Origin: Bradyrhizobium jicamae
GTDB taxonomy: Bacteria; Pseudomonadota; Alphaproteobacteria; Rhizobiales; Xanthobacteraceae
Assembly: GCF_001440395.1 (NCBI RefSeq)
Contig: NZ_LLXZ01000229.1
Coordinates: 1 to 42,726 of the forward strand
Length of the DNA: 42,726 nucleotides
Reading direction: 5' to 3'
A model generated the notes under the pieces. The model saw only the letters and a program-made list of their open reading frames with translations, did no database searches and was not told the origin of the DNA. Of this stretch, positions 5,835-14,442 are shown piece by piece. Each line of letters starts with the position of its first letter. The first letter of the stretch is position 1. Position numbers and translations under genes: made by a program.

Positions 5835-8521
5835 GCGGCGGCCCTCCCTTTGAGTGCGGCGATGAGGCGGTCGGGTCGGAGCGGCAGTTCGGTCAGCCGA
5901 ACGCCGGTCGCATTGCAAATCGCGTTGGCGACTGCGGGTGACGTCGGTACGGTCGCGACCTCGCCGATGCCGACGCTGCCGCCGAGCACGTGATCGAATC
6001 CGCCCTGGTCGAAATGCACTGATATCATCGGCGTGTCGGCGATGCCGGGAATGCGATAATCCTCCATGCCGCCGCTGAGCACGTCGCCGGTGCGGGAATC
6101 GACTTCGCGCGCTTCATAGAGTGCGTAGCCGACGCCTTGGATGACCGCGCCGGCGGCCTGGCTGTGCGCCAGCGCGGGAGCTGCGATCTTGCCGACCGCA
6201 ATGCCGGTGTGCACGTTGAGGACACGGACATGGCCGAGCCAGGTGTCGACTTCGACCTCGATGACCTGCACGGAACTCGGCACGCCGGCGCCGATCGCCA
6301 GGTTGGAGAAGCGCCGCATCATCCAGCCGAAGATCCAGCCCAGTAAGCCGACCTGCCTGAGCGGGGACTCTATTCCCGGCGCCATCTGCCTGGAGTCTTC
6401 CGGCCGGACGCTGGAGGCGGAGAGATCGGGTGAGGCCGCGAGCATTTCGCGCCACGGCGCGTTGGAGCCGGGGACCGGCTGTCGCTTTGCGTTTTGCTGG
6501 ATTGCGGCTTTCAACTGCTCGATGGCGAGCAACATCGGCGGGATCACCGACGCCGTAACGCGGCTGCCGCCCGAGCCCGGTCCTTCCGGCAATCTTGAAT
6601 CGCCGATCCTGACTTCGATCTCATGCGGCTCCAGCCCGAACTCGCGCGCGACCGTATTGGCGATCACGGTGCGGGTGCCGGTGCCGATATCCTGCGTCGC
6701 AGTGCTGGCGATCAGACGTCCGCCCTTCACCGCCACCTCGACCTTCGAACCGGGCTGCCACAGGTAAAGCCAGTAGCCGGTGGCGACACCGACGCCGCGG
6801 CGATAGCGGCCGCTCTGCGCGGCGAACGGTTTGCGGTTGCGCCAGACGTCGAGGCCCAAGGCCCAGTCGTAGAGCCGCTGGCGGTTGGGGTCGGGGTCCC
6901 AGCGCTTGCGTAGTGCGATCGGATCGAGCTTCATGCGCAGCGCCGCTTCGTCGATTGCCTGTTCCAGCGCAAACGCCATCGGCGGCCCGCCGGGACCGCG
7001 GAACGGAGCGCCCGCCGGCAAATTGCTGATGACGTCGAAGTCGGCTAGCTCCTTTGCTTCTGCTGGATAGATCAGGCGCGCCAGCGCGGCGATGGTCGAG
7101 TTGGTCGCGGCTCCCGTATCGGCGTAGGCGGTGAGCGACAGCGCTTTCAGTTCGCCTTGCTCGGACGGCAGCAGCGCAATCTTCATCTCGGTCGCCGGCC
7201 GATAGCCGGTGACCGAAAGCTCCTCGTGGCGGTCATAGGCGACGCGCACCGGCGCCTTGGCTTCGCGCGCCAGCTCGATCGCGGTGGTCGTTTCCACGCC
7301 GAGTGCGGCCTTGGAGCCAAAGCCGCCGCCGACATGGTCGGCAATCACGCGCACCTTGTCGTGATCGAGCTTGTAACGCTTGGCGATCAGCTCCATCACG
7401 TGAAACACCGCCTGCGTCGACACGTGCACGGTGAGCCGGTCGCCGTCGAAACGCGCCACCGCCGCATGCGGCTCCAGGCAGGCATGCTGCTGCGTGCCGG
7501 TGCGGAAGATGCCTTCCACCAGCAGCGGATTGTTCGCCGCGCGCGCACCATCGACCCAGCTCCGCACCTTCTTCGGCTTTTTGGAGAATGCGGCCGACGG
7601 TCCACGGACATTGCCTTTCCAAGCCGCCGGCGCGCCGCCGCCTTCGGAGACGTTGCCGGCTTTCTTGCGCGCGGATTTTTCGAACACGACAGGCGCATCG
7701 GCCTTGCGCGCTTCATCGAGCCCGACCGCGGAGGGCAAGCGCTCGCTGTGGAATTTTATTGCAGCGATGGCCGCGAGCGCCGTTCTGCGGTTGATGGCCG
7801 CGACGGCGGCGATGGGCTCGCCGACATAGCGGACGATGCGATCGTCGCCGAGCAGCGCGATCACGGCGCTGACGCCGGGCATTGCGCGCGCGACAGCGAG
7901 ATCGAGTTCGCCGATCCGCGCATGCGCGAACGGCGAGCGCAGGATCACGCCTTCGAGCTGGCCGTCATGATGGATGTCGACAGTGTACTTCGCCGATCCC
8001 GTCACCTTGTCGCGCGCCTCCATGCGCGGCGGCATGATGTCGCTGCCGTCGAAGCGGCCGGCACAGGCATCCGCCACCGCACGGAAGATGCCGTCATAGG
8101 CGCCGCAGCGGCAGAGATGGCCGGATAGCGCCGCGCCGATTTCCTCGCGCGAGGGCACGGCCGTGCCCTTGGCCGCACGCCAGGAATCGTGAAACGAAGC
8201 GGCTTCGACGATGAAGCCCGGGGTGCAGAACCCGCATTGCAGGGCGTCGTGCGCCATAAAGGCCTTCTGCACCGGATGCAGCTTTGTCGCGCCGATCCCC
8301 TCGACCGTCGTCACGTTCGTGTTCGCGGCTGATCGAGCCGGCATCAGGCAACTCACGGCGGGCTCGCCGTCGACCAGCACCGTGCAGGCGCCGCAGACGC
8401 CGGCCCCGCAGACGAGCTTGGTGCCGGTGAGGTCGAGCGCGTCGCGCACGACGTCGACCAGCAGCGCATCGGGATCGTCGGGGAGGGGAGCGAGCTTGCC
8501 GTTGATCGTCATGGTGCTCAT
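5831..8521 (-). CDS. Fused [2Fe-2S] and molybdopterin-binding aldehyde/xanthine dehydrogenase subunit
   Basis: The product has 896 residues and joins two subunits that are usually separate. Residues 1-155 hold two [2Fe-2S] centres: a plant-type site (Cys38, 43, 46, 58) and a helical site (Cys96, 99, 137, 139; CGFCTPGF and CRCG). The Moco part follows from about 165 and shows QQHACLEPHAAVA (345-357), GGGFGSK (398-404), PFRGPGGPP, TATQDIGTGT and the catalytic Glu854 in GIGEVA. Residues 281-325 are a Lys/Gly-rich insert that looks flexible. There is no Tat signal, so it is likely cytoplasmic. The start overlaps the TetR stop as ATGA; ATG 8512 is an alternative. No XdhC-type chaperone gene is nearby. 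The substrate (aldehyde or N-heterocycle) cannot be told from sequence. Confidence 0.88.
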   Translation of the reverse strand: MSTMTINGKLAPLPDDPDALLVDVVRDALDLTGTKLVCGAGVCGACTVLVDGEPAVSCLMPARSAANTNVTTVEGIGATKLHPVQKAFMAHDALQCGFCTPGFIVEAASFHDSWRAAKGTAVPSREEIGAALSGHLCRCGAYDGIFRAVADACAGRFDGSDIMPPRMEARDKVTGSAKYTVDIHHDGQLEGVILRSPFAHARIGELDLAVARAMPGVSAVIALLGDDRIVRYVGEPIAAVAAINRRTALAAIAAIKFHSERLPSAVGLDEARKADAPVVFEKSARKKAGNVSEGGGAPAAWKGNVRGPSAAFSKKPKKVRSWVDGARAANNPLLVEGIFRTGTQQHACLEPHAAVARFDGDRLTVHVSTQAVFHVMELIAKRYKLDHDKVRVIADHVGGGFGSKAALGVETTTAIELAREAKAPVRVAYDRHEELSVTGYRPATEMKIALLPSEQGELKALSLTAYADTGAATNSTIAALARLIYPAEAKELADFDVISNLPAGAPFRGPGGPPMAFALEQAIDEAALRMKLDPIALRKRWDPDPNRQRLYDWALGLDVWRNRKPFAAQSGRYRRGVGVATGYWLYLWQPGSKVEVAVKGGRLIASTATQDIGTGTRTVIANTVAREFGLEPHEIEVRIGDSRLPEGPGSGGSRVTASVIPPMLLAIEQLKAAIQQNAKRQPVPGSNAPWREMLAASPDLSASSVRPEDSRQMAPGIESPLRQVGLLGWIFGWMMRRFSNLAIGAGVPSSVQVIEVEVDTWLGHVRVLNVHTGIAVGKIAAPALAHSQAAGAVIQGVGYALYEAREVDSRTGDVLSGGMEDYRIPGIADTPMISVHFDQGGFDHVLGGSVGIGEVATVPTSPAVANAICNATGVRLTELPLRPDRLIAALKGRAAA

Positions 8522-9177
8522 CTGCGATCTCCAGGTTTGCGAGAGGTGGATTTGCTTGCCGGCTTCGGCTTCGCCGCAGGCTTCCGTGGCGCCGGGCTCA
8601 CCGCGCCAGCCACCAGCGTCCGCAGCATGATCTCCAGATCCCTCAGGAAAGCGCCGGCCGGTTGCAGTGCCGGGTAAGCGGATTTGGTGCCGTTGATCGC
8701 CATCTCGATGTGCCGCGCAAAATCGCGCGGCGTTGTGGCATTGAGCGTGAGGTTCTGCTTGCGGCAGACGCGCACGATCGTTTCCGCGAGCTGCTCGGCA
8801 TAGGCGGCAGTGTACTTCTGGTAGAGATCGCGGGCCTGCAACAAATGTTCGGAGAACAGTTCCTCGACATGGGGCGAGCCGTCGAGCGAGGCGGCCATTT
8901 GCCCGAGCTTGGCGCTGACCGAAGCCACGAGAATGTCGGCGAGGCTGCCGCCCTCGTTCTCGGCGGCGCTGGCCGCTGCAATTTCGGCAGCAAGGGCCTC
9001 CTCATGCAGCCGCTCGATTACCGCGCGGAACAGCGCTTCCTTGGACTCGAAATGGTGGTAGAGCGCCTGCCGCGTCAGCCCGGCGGCCTCCGCCGCCTGC
9101 TCGATCGACGAGCGCCGAAAACCGTGCCGGCGGAATACCAGCATCGCGGCGTCGAGAATTCGGGTACGCGGGCCCAT
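8518..9177 (-). CDS. TetR-family regulator, first gene of the oxidoreductase operon
   Basis: The product has 219 residues. An N-terminal helix-turn-helix spans about 5-52 (RILDAAMLVFRRHGFRRSSI, then GLTRQALYHHFESKEALFRA). A helical ligand-binding region follows, with a basic Lys/Pro/Ser tail from about 195. Its stop overlaps the start of the fused hydroxylase gene, so regulator and enzyme are co-transcribed. A 7-bp inverted repeat at 9186-9212, just upstream, is the natural candidate operator for autorepression of the whole operon. The ligand is probably the enzyme's substrate, but this is inference. Confidence 0.88.
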   Translation of the reverse strand: MGPRTRILDAAMLVFRRHGFRRSSIEQAAEAAGLTRQALYHHFESKEALFRAVIERLHEEALAAEIAAASAAENEGGSLADILVASVSAKLGQMAASLDGSPHVEELFSEHLLQARDLYQKYTAAYAEQLAETIVRVCRKQNLTLNATTPRDFARHIEMAINGTKSAYPALQPAGAFLRDLEIMLRTLVAGAVSPAPRKPAAKPKPASKSTSRKPGDRR

Positions 9178-9185
9178 TTGACGAT

Positions 9186-9212
9186 TTTGACAAAAGAGGA
9201 CGAAGTGTCAAA
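9186..9212 (-). promoter_or_regulatory. Candidate TetR operator
   Basis: TTTGACA (9186-9192) and TGTCAAA (9206-9212) are perfect inverted repeats with a 13-bp spacer, 9 bp before the tetR start codon. TTGACA on either strand also resembles a -35 box. The placement suits autoregulation of the operon. Confidence 0.5.
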
Positions 9213-9236
9213 TCACGTCGAAGCGAGGATGCGATG

Positions 9237-9587
9237 TCACTGATATGACGGCGCTTTGCGTGGCCGGCAGTCGTAAGGTTCGCTGCCGTCGCGGCCGGCC
9301 GCGGTGATGTTGGCGTTGAAGTACTGGCCCATCGACCGCGCGTTCAGGAGCGCCTCGATCGTGTCTTTCGGCACATCGCAATATTGCTGATAGGCCGCGT
9401 AGCGCTGAACCAGCATGCGCCGGCTCTCAGTGTCGTAGCATACCCGGCTGATGACGCTGCTGCGGGTGACGTCCTGACAGGTGAACGGCGCGAGATCGAC
9501 CGGGCCACGGTCCTTGACGTCAACGATCTCCGCTTCCTCCCAATGGGCGGTGAAAAGCAGCGCGAGCATGAAAGCGAGACGGGTCAC
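9237..9587 (-). CDS. Secreted KTSC-domain protein
   Basis: The frame runs from 9686, but GTG 9587 gives a good signal peptide (TRLAFMLALLFTA) and a 116-residue product, so that start is preferred; ATG 9569 is another option. Residues about 38-100 match the KTSC fold: SSVISRVCYDTESRRMLVQR, then YCDVPKDTIEALLNARSMGQ and YFNANI. Cys residues at both ends of the domain (FTCQD and YDCR) could form a disulphide in the periplasm. KTSC domains are small and of unclear function, sometimes linked to nucleic-acid binding. No operon partner is evident; the oxidoreductase operon starts just downstream on the same strand. Confidence 0.65.
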   Translation of the reverse strand: MTRLAFMLALLFTAHWEEAEIVDVKDRGPVDLAPFTCQDVTRSSVISRVCYDTESRRMLVQRYAAYQQYCDVPKDTIEALLNARSMGQYFNANITAAGRDGSEPYDCRPRKAPSYQ

Positions 9588-9794
9588 TTCGTTTCTGGCA
9601 CCGGCATCAGGGACGCAGAAGTCTGCACCCTGAGCCGCGAGGCCACAAGCGTCAGCGATGGCGCTGTTGCGATCCCGCCGGCGCATATGTGAAAACCAGA
9701 CCGTTGCGTCATCGGGGGTTTTCGTCTTCGGCCGCTCCGCCTATCGTTGCGTCCAAGCGGGCTGCATCCGAAGTCCCGCGGGGAGACCCAGGTC

Positions 9795-10928
9795 ATGAAA
9801 ATCAGGAGCATTCGGGCCCACGTTCTCGAGGCGGCCCTCTCGCAGCCCTTTGCCTACTCGCGCGCCTGGTACGACACGCGCGCCGCCATGCTGGTCGAAA
9901 TCGAGACCGAGGACGGCCTGACCGGCTGGGGCGAGTGCTACGGGCCGGCGCGGATCACCGCAGCCGCGGTCGGAAGCATTGCGCCCCTGCTGATCGGAGA
10001 GGATCCGCTGCGAACCGATTTTCTGTGGCAGAAGGTTTATTCCGCGCTGCGCGATCACGGCCAGAAGGGCGTGGTCATCGAGGCGCTCAGCGGTATCGAT
10101 ATCGCGCTCTGGGATATCAAGGGAAAGCGTTTCGGCGTTCCCGTCCATCAGCTGCTCGGCGGTGCGAGCCGGAACGAGGTGCGGGCCTATGCGACGGGGC
10201 TCTACCGGCGCAAATCCGGCGATCCGCTGCGCTATCTGCCGGATGAGGCCGCGGGCTACGTCGCAGAGGGCTTCAAGGCGGTGAAGCTGAAAGTCGGCTT
10301 CGGCGTGGAGGAAGATGCCGCGGTGACGCGCGCCGTGCGGGAGGCGATCGGGCCTGGCATTGCGCTGATGGTCGATGCCAACCACGCCTACGATGCGACG
10401 GCTGCGATCCGTCTCGGCCGGATGATCGAGCGTTACGACATCGGGTGGTTCGAGGAGCCGGTGCCGCCGGAGGATCTCGCAGGATACCGCGAGGTGAAAG
10501 CCGCGATCTCGATTCCCGTCGCCGGCGGTGAGTGCGAGTTCACGCGGTTCGGCTTTCGCGATGTGCTGGCGTCACGCGCGATGGACATCATCCAGCCCGA
10601 CACCTGCGCGGCGGGCGGGCTTTCCGAATGCAAGAAGATCGCCGACATGGCCGAGGCGTTCGGTATCAGATACAATCCGCATGTCTGGGGGACGGGGATT
10701 GCGATCGCCGCATCGCTGCAGCTCCTTGCCGTTCTGCCGTCGCACACGCCGCGGTCGCTGGCGCCGCTCGAGCCGATCCTGGAGTTCGACCGCACCGAGC
10801 ATCCGATCCGCCAGGCGATCCTCACCCGGCCGATCGAACATGCGGGCGGCCTCGTTGCGGTGCCGGATGGAGCCGGGCTCGGCATCGAGATCGATCGCGA
10901 TGCGCTGACGCGATTTGCAGTGAGGTGA
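9795..10928 (+). CDS. Mandelate racemase/muconate lactonizing enzyme-family protein (enolase superfamily)
   Basis: The product has 377 residues from ATG 9795 (MKIRSIRAHVLEA); a longer in-frame start at 9747 lacks family similarity. A capping domain (1-125) precedes a TIM barrel. Visible catalytic residues are Lys164/Lys166 (VKLKVGF), the metal ligands Asp194 (MVDANHAYD), Glu220 (WFEEPVPPED) and Glu246 (GGECEFT), and His296 (NPHVWGTG). KxK plus His is the mandelate-racemase subgroup pattern, so it probably abstracts a proton next to a carboxylate in a sugar acid (dehydration or racemisation). The exact substrate is not predictable. No transporter or regulator for it adjoins. The bases before the start are GGGAGACCCAGGTC. 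Confidence 0.85.
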   Translation: MKIRSIRAHVLEAALSQPFAYSRAWYDTRAAMLVEIETEDGLTGWGECYGPARITAAAVGSIAPLLIGEDPLRTDFLWQKVYSALRDHGQKGVVIEALSGIDIALWDIKGKRFGVPVHQLLGGASRNEVRAYATGLYRRKSGDPLRYLPDEAAGYVAEGFKAVKLKVGFGVEEDAAVTRAVREAIGPGIALMVDANHAYDATAAIRLGRMIERYDIGWFEEPVPPEDLAGYREVKAAISIPVAGGECEFTRFGFRDVLASRAMDIIQPDTCAAGGLSECKKIADMAEAFGIRYNPHVWGTGIAIAASLQLLAVLPSHTPRSLAPLEPILEFDRTEHPIRQAILTRPIEHAGGLVAVPDGAGLGIEIDRDALTRFAVR

Positions 10929-10993
10929 GGGCCGTCAGCCCATTATCGTGCTTCCGGGAAAGCCGGCGTGCGACGCGTCTGCAAACGAACGGG

Positions 10994-11080
10994 TCAGCCC
11001 GGATGCAGGAAGAGTGCGAGCACGAGAATGATCGGCAACGGAATTCCGACCAGCCAAAGCAGTACGCTCTTTATAGACAT
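10994..11080 (-). CDS. 28-residue hydrophobic membrane peptide
   Basis: ATG 11080 opens a 28-codon frame ending in TGA at 10994, with GGGAG about 8 nt upstream. The product (MSIKSVLLWLVGIPLPIILV, then a short tail ending FLHPG) has one membrane helix with a G-I-P-x-P-I-I motif. From memory, short proteins with this LLWLxGIPxPII pattern occur widely in proteobacteria as uncharacterised small membrane proteins. It stands alone between the enolase-superfamily gene and the TonB receptor region. Confidence 0.7.
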   Translation of the reverse strand: MSIKSVLLWLVGIPLPIILVLALFLHPG

Positions 11081-11243
11081 TGTCCCATCTCCCGCACGGC
11101 ATAACGGTCGATCGGGACTTTGGTTCCTGGGCCACTGCCTCCCTCGCGAAAATCAGGTAGCGCGCGCCGCCATGGCCCCCGCGTGGTGCGCTGGAGTATT
11201 GCCAATTCCAAACTTCATTTGACTGCCCGAATCCCAAGCTCGC

Positions 11244-11264
11244 TTAGAGAAATACTAATTCTAA
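11244..11264 (+). promoter_or_regulatory. Possible iron-control (Irr-type) element upstream of the siderophore receptor
   Basis: TTAGA and TTCTAA half-sites (11244-11248 and 11259-11264) form an imperfect inverted pair in an AT-rich stretch about 95 bp before the receptor start. Irr-bound ICE motifs in Bradyrhizobium have TTTAGAA/TTCTAAA arms, but the usual spacing is 3 bp, so the match is weak. Confidence 0.25.
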
Positions 11265-11357
11265 TTATGTGATTGAAACACCTTTTTATATCTCGCGACC
11301 TTCATCGCCGCAGTCACGCTTGTTACTGGTCCCGCGCAAAAGTGATGAGGACTGGAA

Positions 11358-13604
11358 ATGACTGCATGCCTGAAGACCGCGGGATGGCTCGGCGCCGCGC
11401 TGCCGATGTTTGCCGCGATGATCGACGTAACGCCGGCGCAAGCGCAATCGTCCGCGAGAGAACTGCCGGCTGTTGTCGTCGATCAACCCACGCGTCCGCC
11501 GGCCGCGCGGTCGCGTCCCGCGTCGAAGCGGCAAAGCGCATCGACCGCGAGCCGTCGCGCAGCCCAGCGTGGGCAGACGACGGCTGATGCCGCCGCGACC
11601 GCCGGCGCGCGCGCCGAAACGGGCACCGGCCCGGTGCGCGGTTATCTCGCCAACCAGAGCGGCACCGGGACCAAGACCGACACGCCGCTGCGCGAAATCC
11701 CGCAATCGATCACGGTGGTCACTGCCGACCGCGTCACCGATCAGGGCGCGGTCACGGTGCAGGATGCGCTGCGCTACGTGCCCGGCGTGTTCGCCGATGC
11801 CTATGGCCCGGATTCACGCGGCGACTATCCGCGCATCCGCGGCCAGGATCCGAACATCTATCTCGACGGCACCCGCGTGGTGAACACGTGGCAATTCAAC
11901 GAATGGCGGCCCGATCCCTTTACACTGGAGCGCATCGAGGTGCTGCGCGGCCCGGCCTCGGTGCTGTACGGCGACACATCGACGGCAGGTCTCCTGAACC
12001 TGGTCTCGAAGCGTCCGCAGGCGGAGGCCTTCAACGAGATCGGCGTGCAATTCGGCAGCTTCAACCGCAAGCAGATGCAGCTCGATTCGACCGGCAAGCT
12101 GACCAAGGACGGCGAGTGGCTGTACCGCTTCGTCGGCATCTTCCGCGACAGCGGCATGCAGACGGATTACGTTCCGGACGATCGCATCGTGCTGGCGCCG
12201 TCGCTGACCTGGCGGCCGACCAACAACACCAACTGGACCGTGCTCGGCACCTATCAGAAGGACAAGACCGGCTCCTCCACCGCGTTCCTGCCGCATGAGG
12301 GCACGCTGTATCCCGGACCCAACGGCTTGATTCCGGTCAATCGTTTCGCCGGCGTGCCGGGGTTCGACAAATACCAGACCGAGACCGGCGCGATCACAAG
12401 CCTGTTCGAGCACAGCTTTGGCGACGGGCTGAAGATTAGGCAGAACATGCGCTACGCCCATGTCGAGGGCATCTACAGGTCGGCGTATCCCGACAATTAT
12501 TCCAACCCGGCTGATCCGTTTCTCGACCCGCAGCACCGCACCGTCGCGCGCTGGATATCGAGCCGGCAAACGACAAAGGATAGCTTCACTTCCGACAGCA
12601 ACGCCGAGCTGAAATTTGCGACGGGCGCCATCACGCACAAGGCGCTGTTCGGTGTCGATTATCGCGGCCTCGGCGAGCGCGCCTCGTCGGGGGCCTACCT
12701 CGATACGACGCCGTTCGATCTCTATGCGCCGGTCTATAATTCTGTCGTCCCGCCGACGCTCTCGCCCGAACCAGATTTGCGGCAGAGCCAACTCGGTCTC
12801 TATGCACAGGACCAGATGCGACTGGGGCCATGGCTGGCCGTTCTTGGCGTCCGCCAGGATTACGTCACCAACAATGTGCAGGGCTCGCCGACAGAGGAAA
12901 GCAAAGCGACCACCGGTCGCGCGGGGCTGATGTACGAACTGCCGTTCGGGTTGACGCCCTACGTCACCTACGCGCAGTCGTTCACGCCGATCTTCGGCTC
13001 CGTCTGTGTCGTTGGCCTCTGCAAGGCCCAGCGGGGCGAGATGGTGGAACTCGGCTTCAAGTACAATCCGATGCCCGGCACGGCGATCAACGGCGCGATC
13101 TTCGATACCATCGAGAAAAACCGGCTGGCCAGCGATCCCGGCGGCTCTCAGTTCTCGGTGCAGACGGGGCAGGTGCGGATTCGCGGCGCCGAACTCGAGG
13201 TGATCAGCCGCGTGACGCCGGACCTCGATCTGATCGGCGCGTATTCCTACCTCGATGCCCGGGTGGAGAGCGGCGACAATATCGGCAAGCGCGTCGAGAC
13301 CGTGCCCGAGCACCAGGCCTCGCTATGGGCGAAGTATCGTCTCACCGCGCTCGGGATGAACGGCGTCACCGTTGGCGGCGGCGTGCGCTACATCGGCCAG
13401 TCCTGGGATGGCACCGACACCCTTCGCACGCCTGACTACACGCTGTTCGACGCGATGATCCGCTATGAGACCGGCCCGTGGCGTTTTCAGGTCAATGCCA
13501 CCAATCTTGCCGACAAGCGGCACGTCACCACCTGTCTTGCCCGCGGCGACTGCTTCTTCGGCATAGGACGCACCGTGCTAGGGAGCGCGACGTACAGGTT
13601 CTAG
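11358..13604 (+). CDS. TonB-dependent siderophore receptor
   Basis: The product has 748 residues. Residues 1-29 are a signal peptide ending AQA. A low-complexity Ala/Arg/Thr stretch follows to about 95. Residues about 100-240 form the plug: PLREIPQSITVVTADRV, then VTVQDALRYVPGVF, the RIRGQDPNIYLDG loop and the ERIEVLRGPASVLYGD motif. The rest is a 22-strand barrel ending in an aromatic residue (LGSATYRF), as needed for outer-membrane insertion. The class resembles ferrichrome/hydroxamate receptors (FhuA/FoxA type). Iron control is likely; a weak Irr-like motif lies upstream. It converges with a TetR gene 20 bp downstream. No ABC importer or ExbBD genes adjoin, so it must share these from elsewhere. 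Confidence 0.93.
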   Translation: MTACLKTAGWLGAALPMFAAMIDVTPAQAQSSARELPAVVVDQPTRPPAARSRPASKRQSASTASRRAAQRGQTTADAAATAGARAETGTGPVRGYLANQSGTGTKTDTPLREIPQSITVVTADRVTDQGAVTVQDALRYVPGVFADAYGPDSRGDYPRIRGQDPNIYLDGTRVVNTWQFNEWRPDPFTLERIEVLRGPASVLYGDTSTAGLLNLVSKRPQAEAFNEIGVQFGSFNRKQMQLDSTGKLTKDGEWLYRFVGIFRDSGMQTDYVPDDRIVLAPSLTWRPTNNTNWTVLGTYQKDKTGSSTAFLPHEGTLYPGPNGLIPVNRFAGVPGFDKYQTETGAITSLFEHSFGDGLKIRQNMRYAHVEGIYRSAYPDNYSNPADPFLDPQHRTVARWISSRQTTKDSFTSDSNAELKFATGAITHKALFGVDYRGLGERASSGAYLDTTPFDLYAPVYNSVVPPTLSPEPDLRQSQLGLYAQDQMRLGPWLAVLGVRQDYVTNNVQGSPTEESKATTGRAGLMYELPFGLTPYVTYAQSFTPIFGSVCVVGLCKAQRGEMVELGFKYNPMPGTAINGAIFDTIEKNRLASDPGGSQFSVQTGQVRIRGAELEVISRVTPDLDLIGAYSYLDARVESGDNIGKRVETVPEHQASLWAKYRLTALGMNGVTVGGGVRYIGQSWDGTDTLRTPDYTLFDAMIRYETGPWRFQVNATNLADKRHVTTCLARGDCFFGIGRTVLGSATYRF

Positions 13605-13624
13605 GGCATAGAAGGGCGGAGCCG

Positions 13625-14260
13625 CTACTTCGGCTTCGCCCCATACATCTTCAAAAACATCCGTGTCGCGCTGTCGACGACGCGCGCGATGCGCTCCGCC
13701 GATGGCGCGGGCTCGGCCTGGAACACGAACGGCAGAAACAGCGTCGCCTGGCACATCTGCAGGAACTGCGCCGCCGCTAGCTGGCAGTCGTCGATCGCCA
13801 GATCGTGCGGCTGGACATGCGCCTGCAGATACTCGGCGAGACGGTTGATCGTCTTCGCCAGCACGTTCGCATAGAACTGGCGCCCGACATCCGGCATCCG
13901 TTCGGCGATCGCCATGACTGTGCGAATCGACGATCCGCCGCCCGGGCGGCATATCGAACCGATATAGGTCTGGCCGAATTCCCGCAGGGTGATTTCGACG
14001 TCGCGCCTGGGGTCGAGATTGTAGGCGATCTTGCCCTTTTCGAGCGCCTCGTCCTCGACGATGGCTTCGAACAGCCGGCTCTTGTCGGCGAAGTAGACGT
14101 AAAGCGTGCCCTTGGAGACGCCGGCGGCGCGGGCGATCTCGTTCATGCTGGCCCCGTCAAAGCCCAGATCCATGAACACCCTTCGCGCGCCATCCAAAAT
14201 CTGGCGGCGCTTGGCGCTGTCCTCCTCGCCCAAGGAGCGAATGGATGTGGGTGCAACCAT
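13625..14260 (-). CDS. TetR-family repressor of the adjacent efflux pair
   Basis: The product has 211 residues. A helix-turn-helix spans about 20-65 (RILDGARRVFMDLGFDGASM-type sequence, then GVSKGTLYVYFADKSRLFEA). The C-terminal half is of the AcrR/TetR_C type and includes two Cys around CQLAAAQFLQMC. The gene is divergent from the HlyD/MFS efflux genes, and a near-perfect palindrome (14346-14366) lies between them. By analogy with EmrR- and AcrR-type systems it likely represses both itself and the pump until a toxic ligand binds. An ATG-adjacent start is chosen; the region upstream has no better one. Confidence 0.9.
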   Translation of the reverse strand: MVAPTSIRSLGEEDSAKRRQILDGARRVFMDLGFDGASMNEIARAAGVSKGTLYVYFADKSRLFEAIVEDEALEKGKIAYNLDPRRDVEITLREFGQTYIGSICRPGGGSSIRTVMAIAERMPDVGRQFYANVLAKTINRLAEYLQAHVQPHDLAIDDCQLAAAQFLQMCQATLFLPFVFQAEPAPSAERIARVVDSATRMFLKMYGAKPK

Positions 14261-14345
14261 TGGTTTTTTCTCGCGAAAGAATTCAACCCGTGATGCAGGT
14301 CGGTAGGTGTTTTCGCTTTATGGTCTATACTATTGGGTGGTTACC

Positions 14346-14366
14346 TTGACCGAACCGTTCGGTCAA
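14346..14366. promoter_or_regulatory. Palindromic TetR operator overlapping the efflux promoter
   Basis: Two perfect 10-bp arms, TTGACCGAAC and GTTCGGTCAA, flank a single central C. The left arm supplies a -35 box (TTGACC); TACATT at 14370-14375 lies 18 bp further on as a possible -10 for the plus-strand efflux genes. A bound repressor would block this promoter. Confidence 0.8.
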
Positions 14367-14442
14367 TGCTACATTTTGTCTCGATGGTGCCGTCGCCGGC
14401 GGGCGCCGCTGGCATCGCTATATTTGTATGGGGAGGCCGGTG

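Noticed and set aside
11814..13313. Minus-strand frame of 499 codons opposite the TonB receptor
   Set aside because: It is an antisense shadow; the receptor on the plus strand has complete family motifs.
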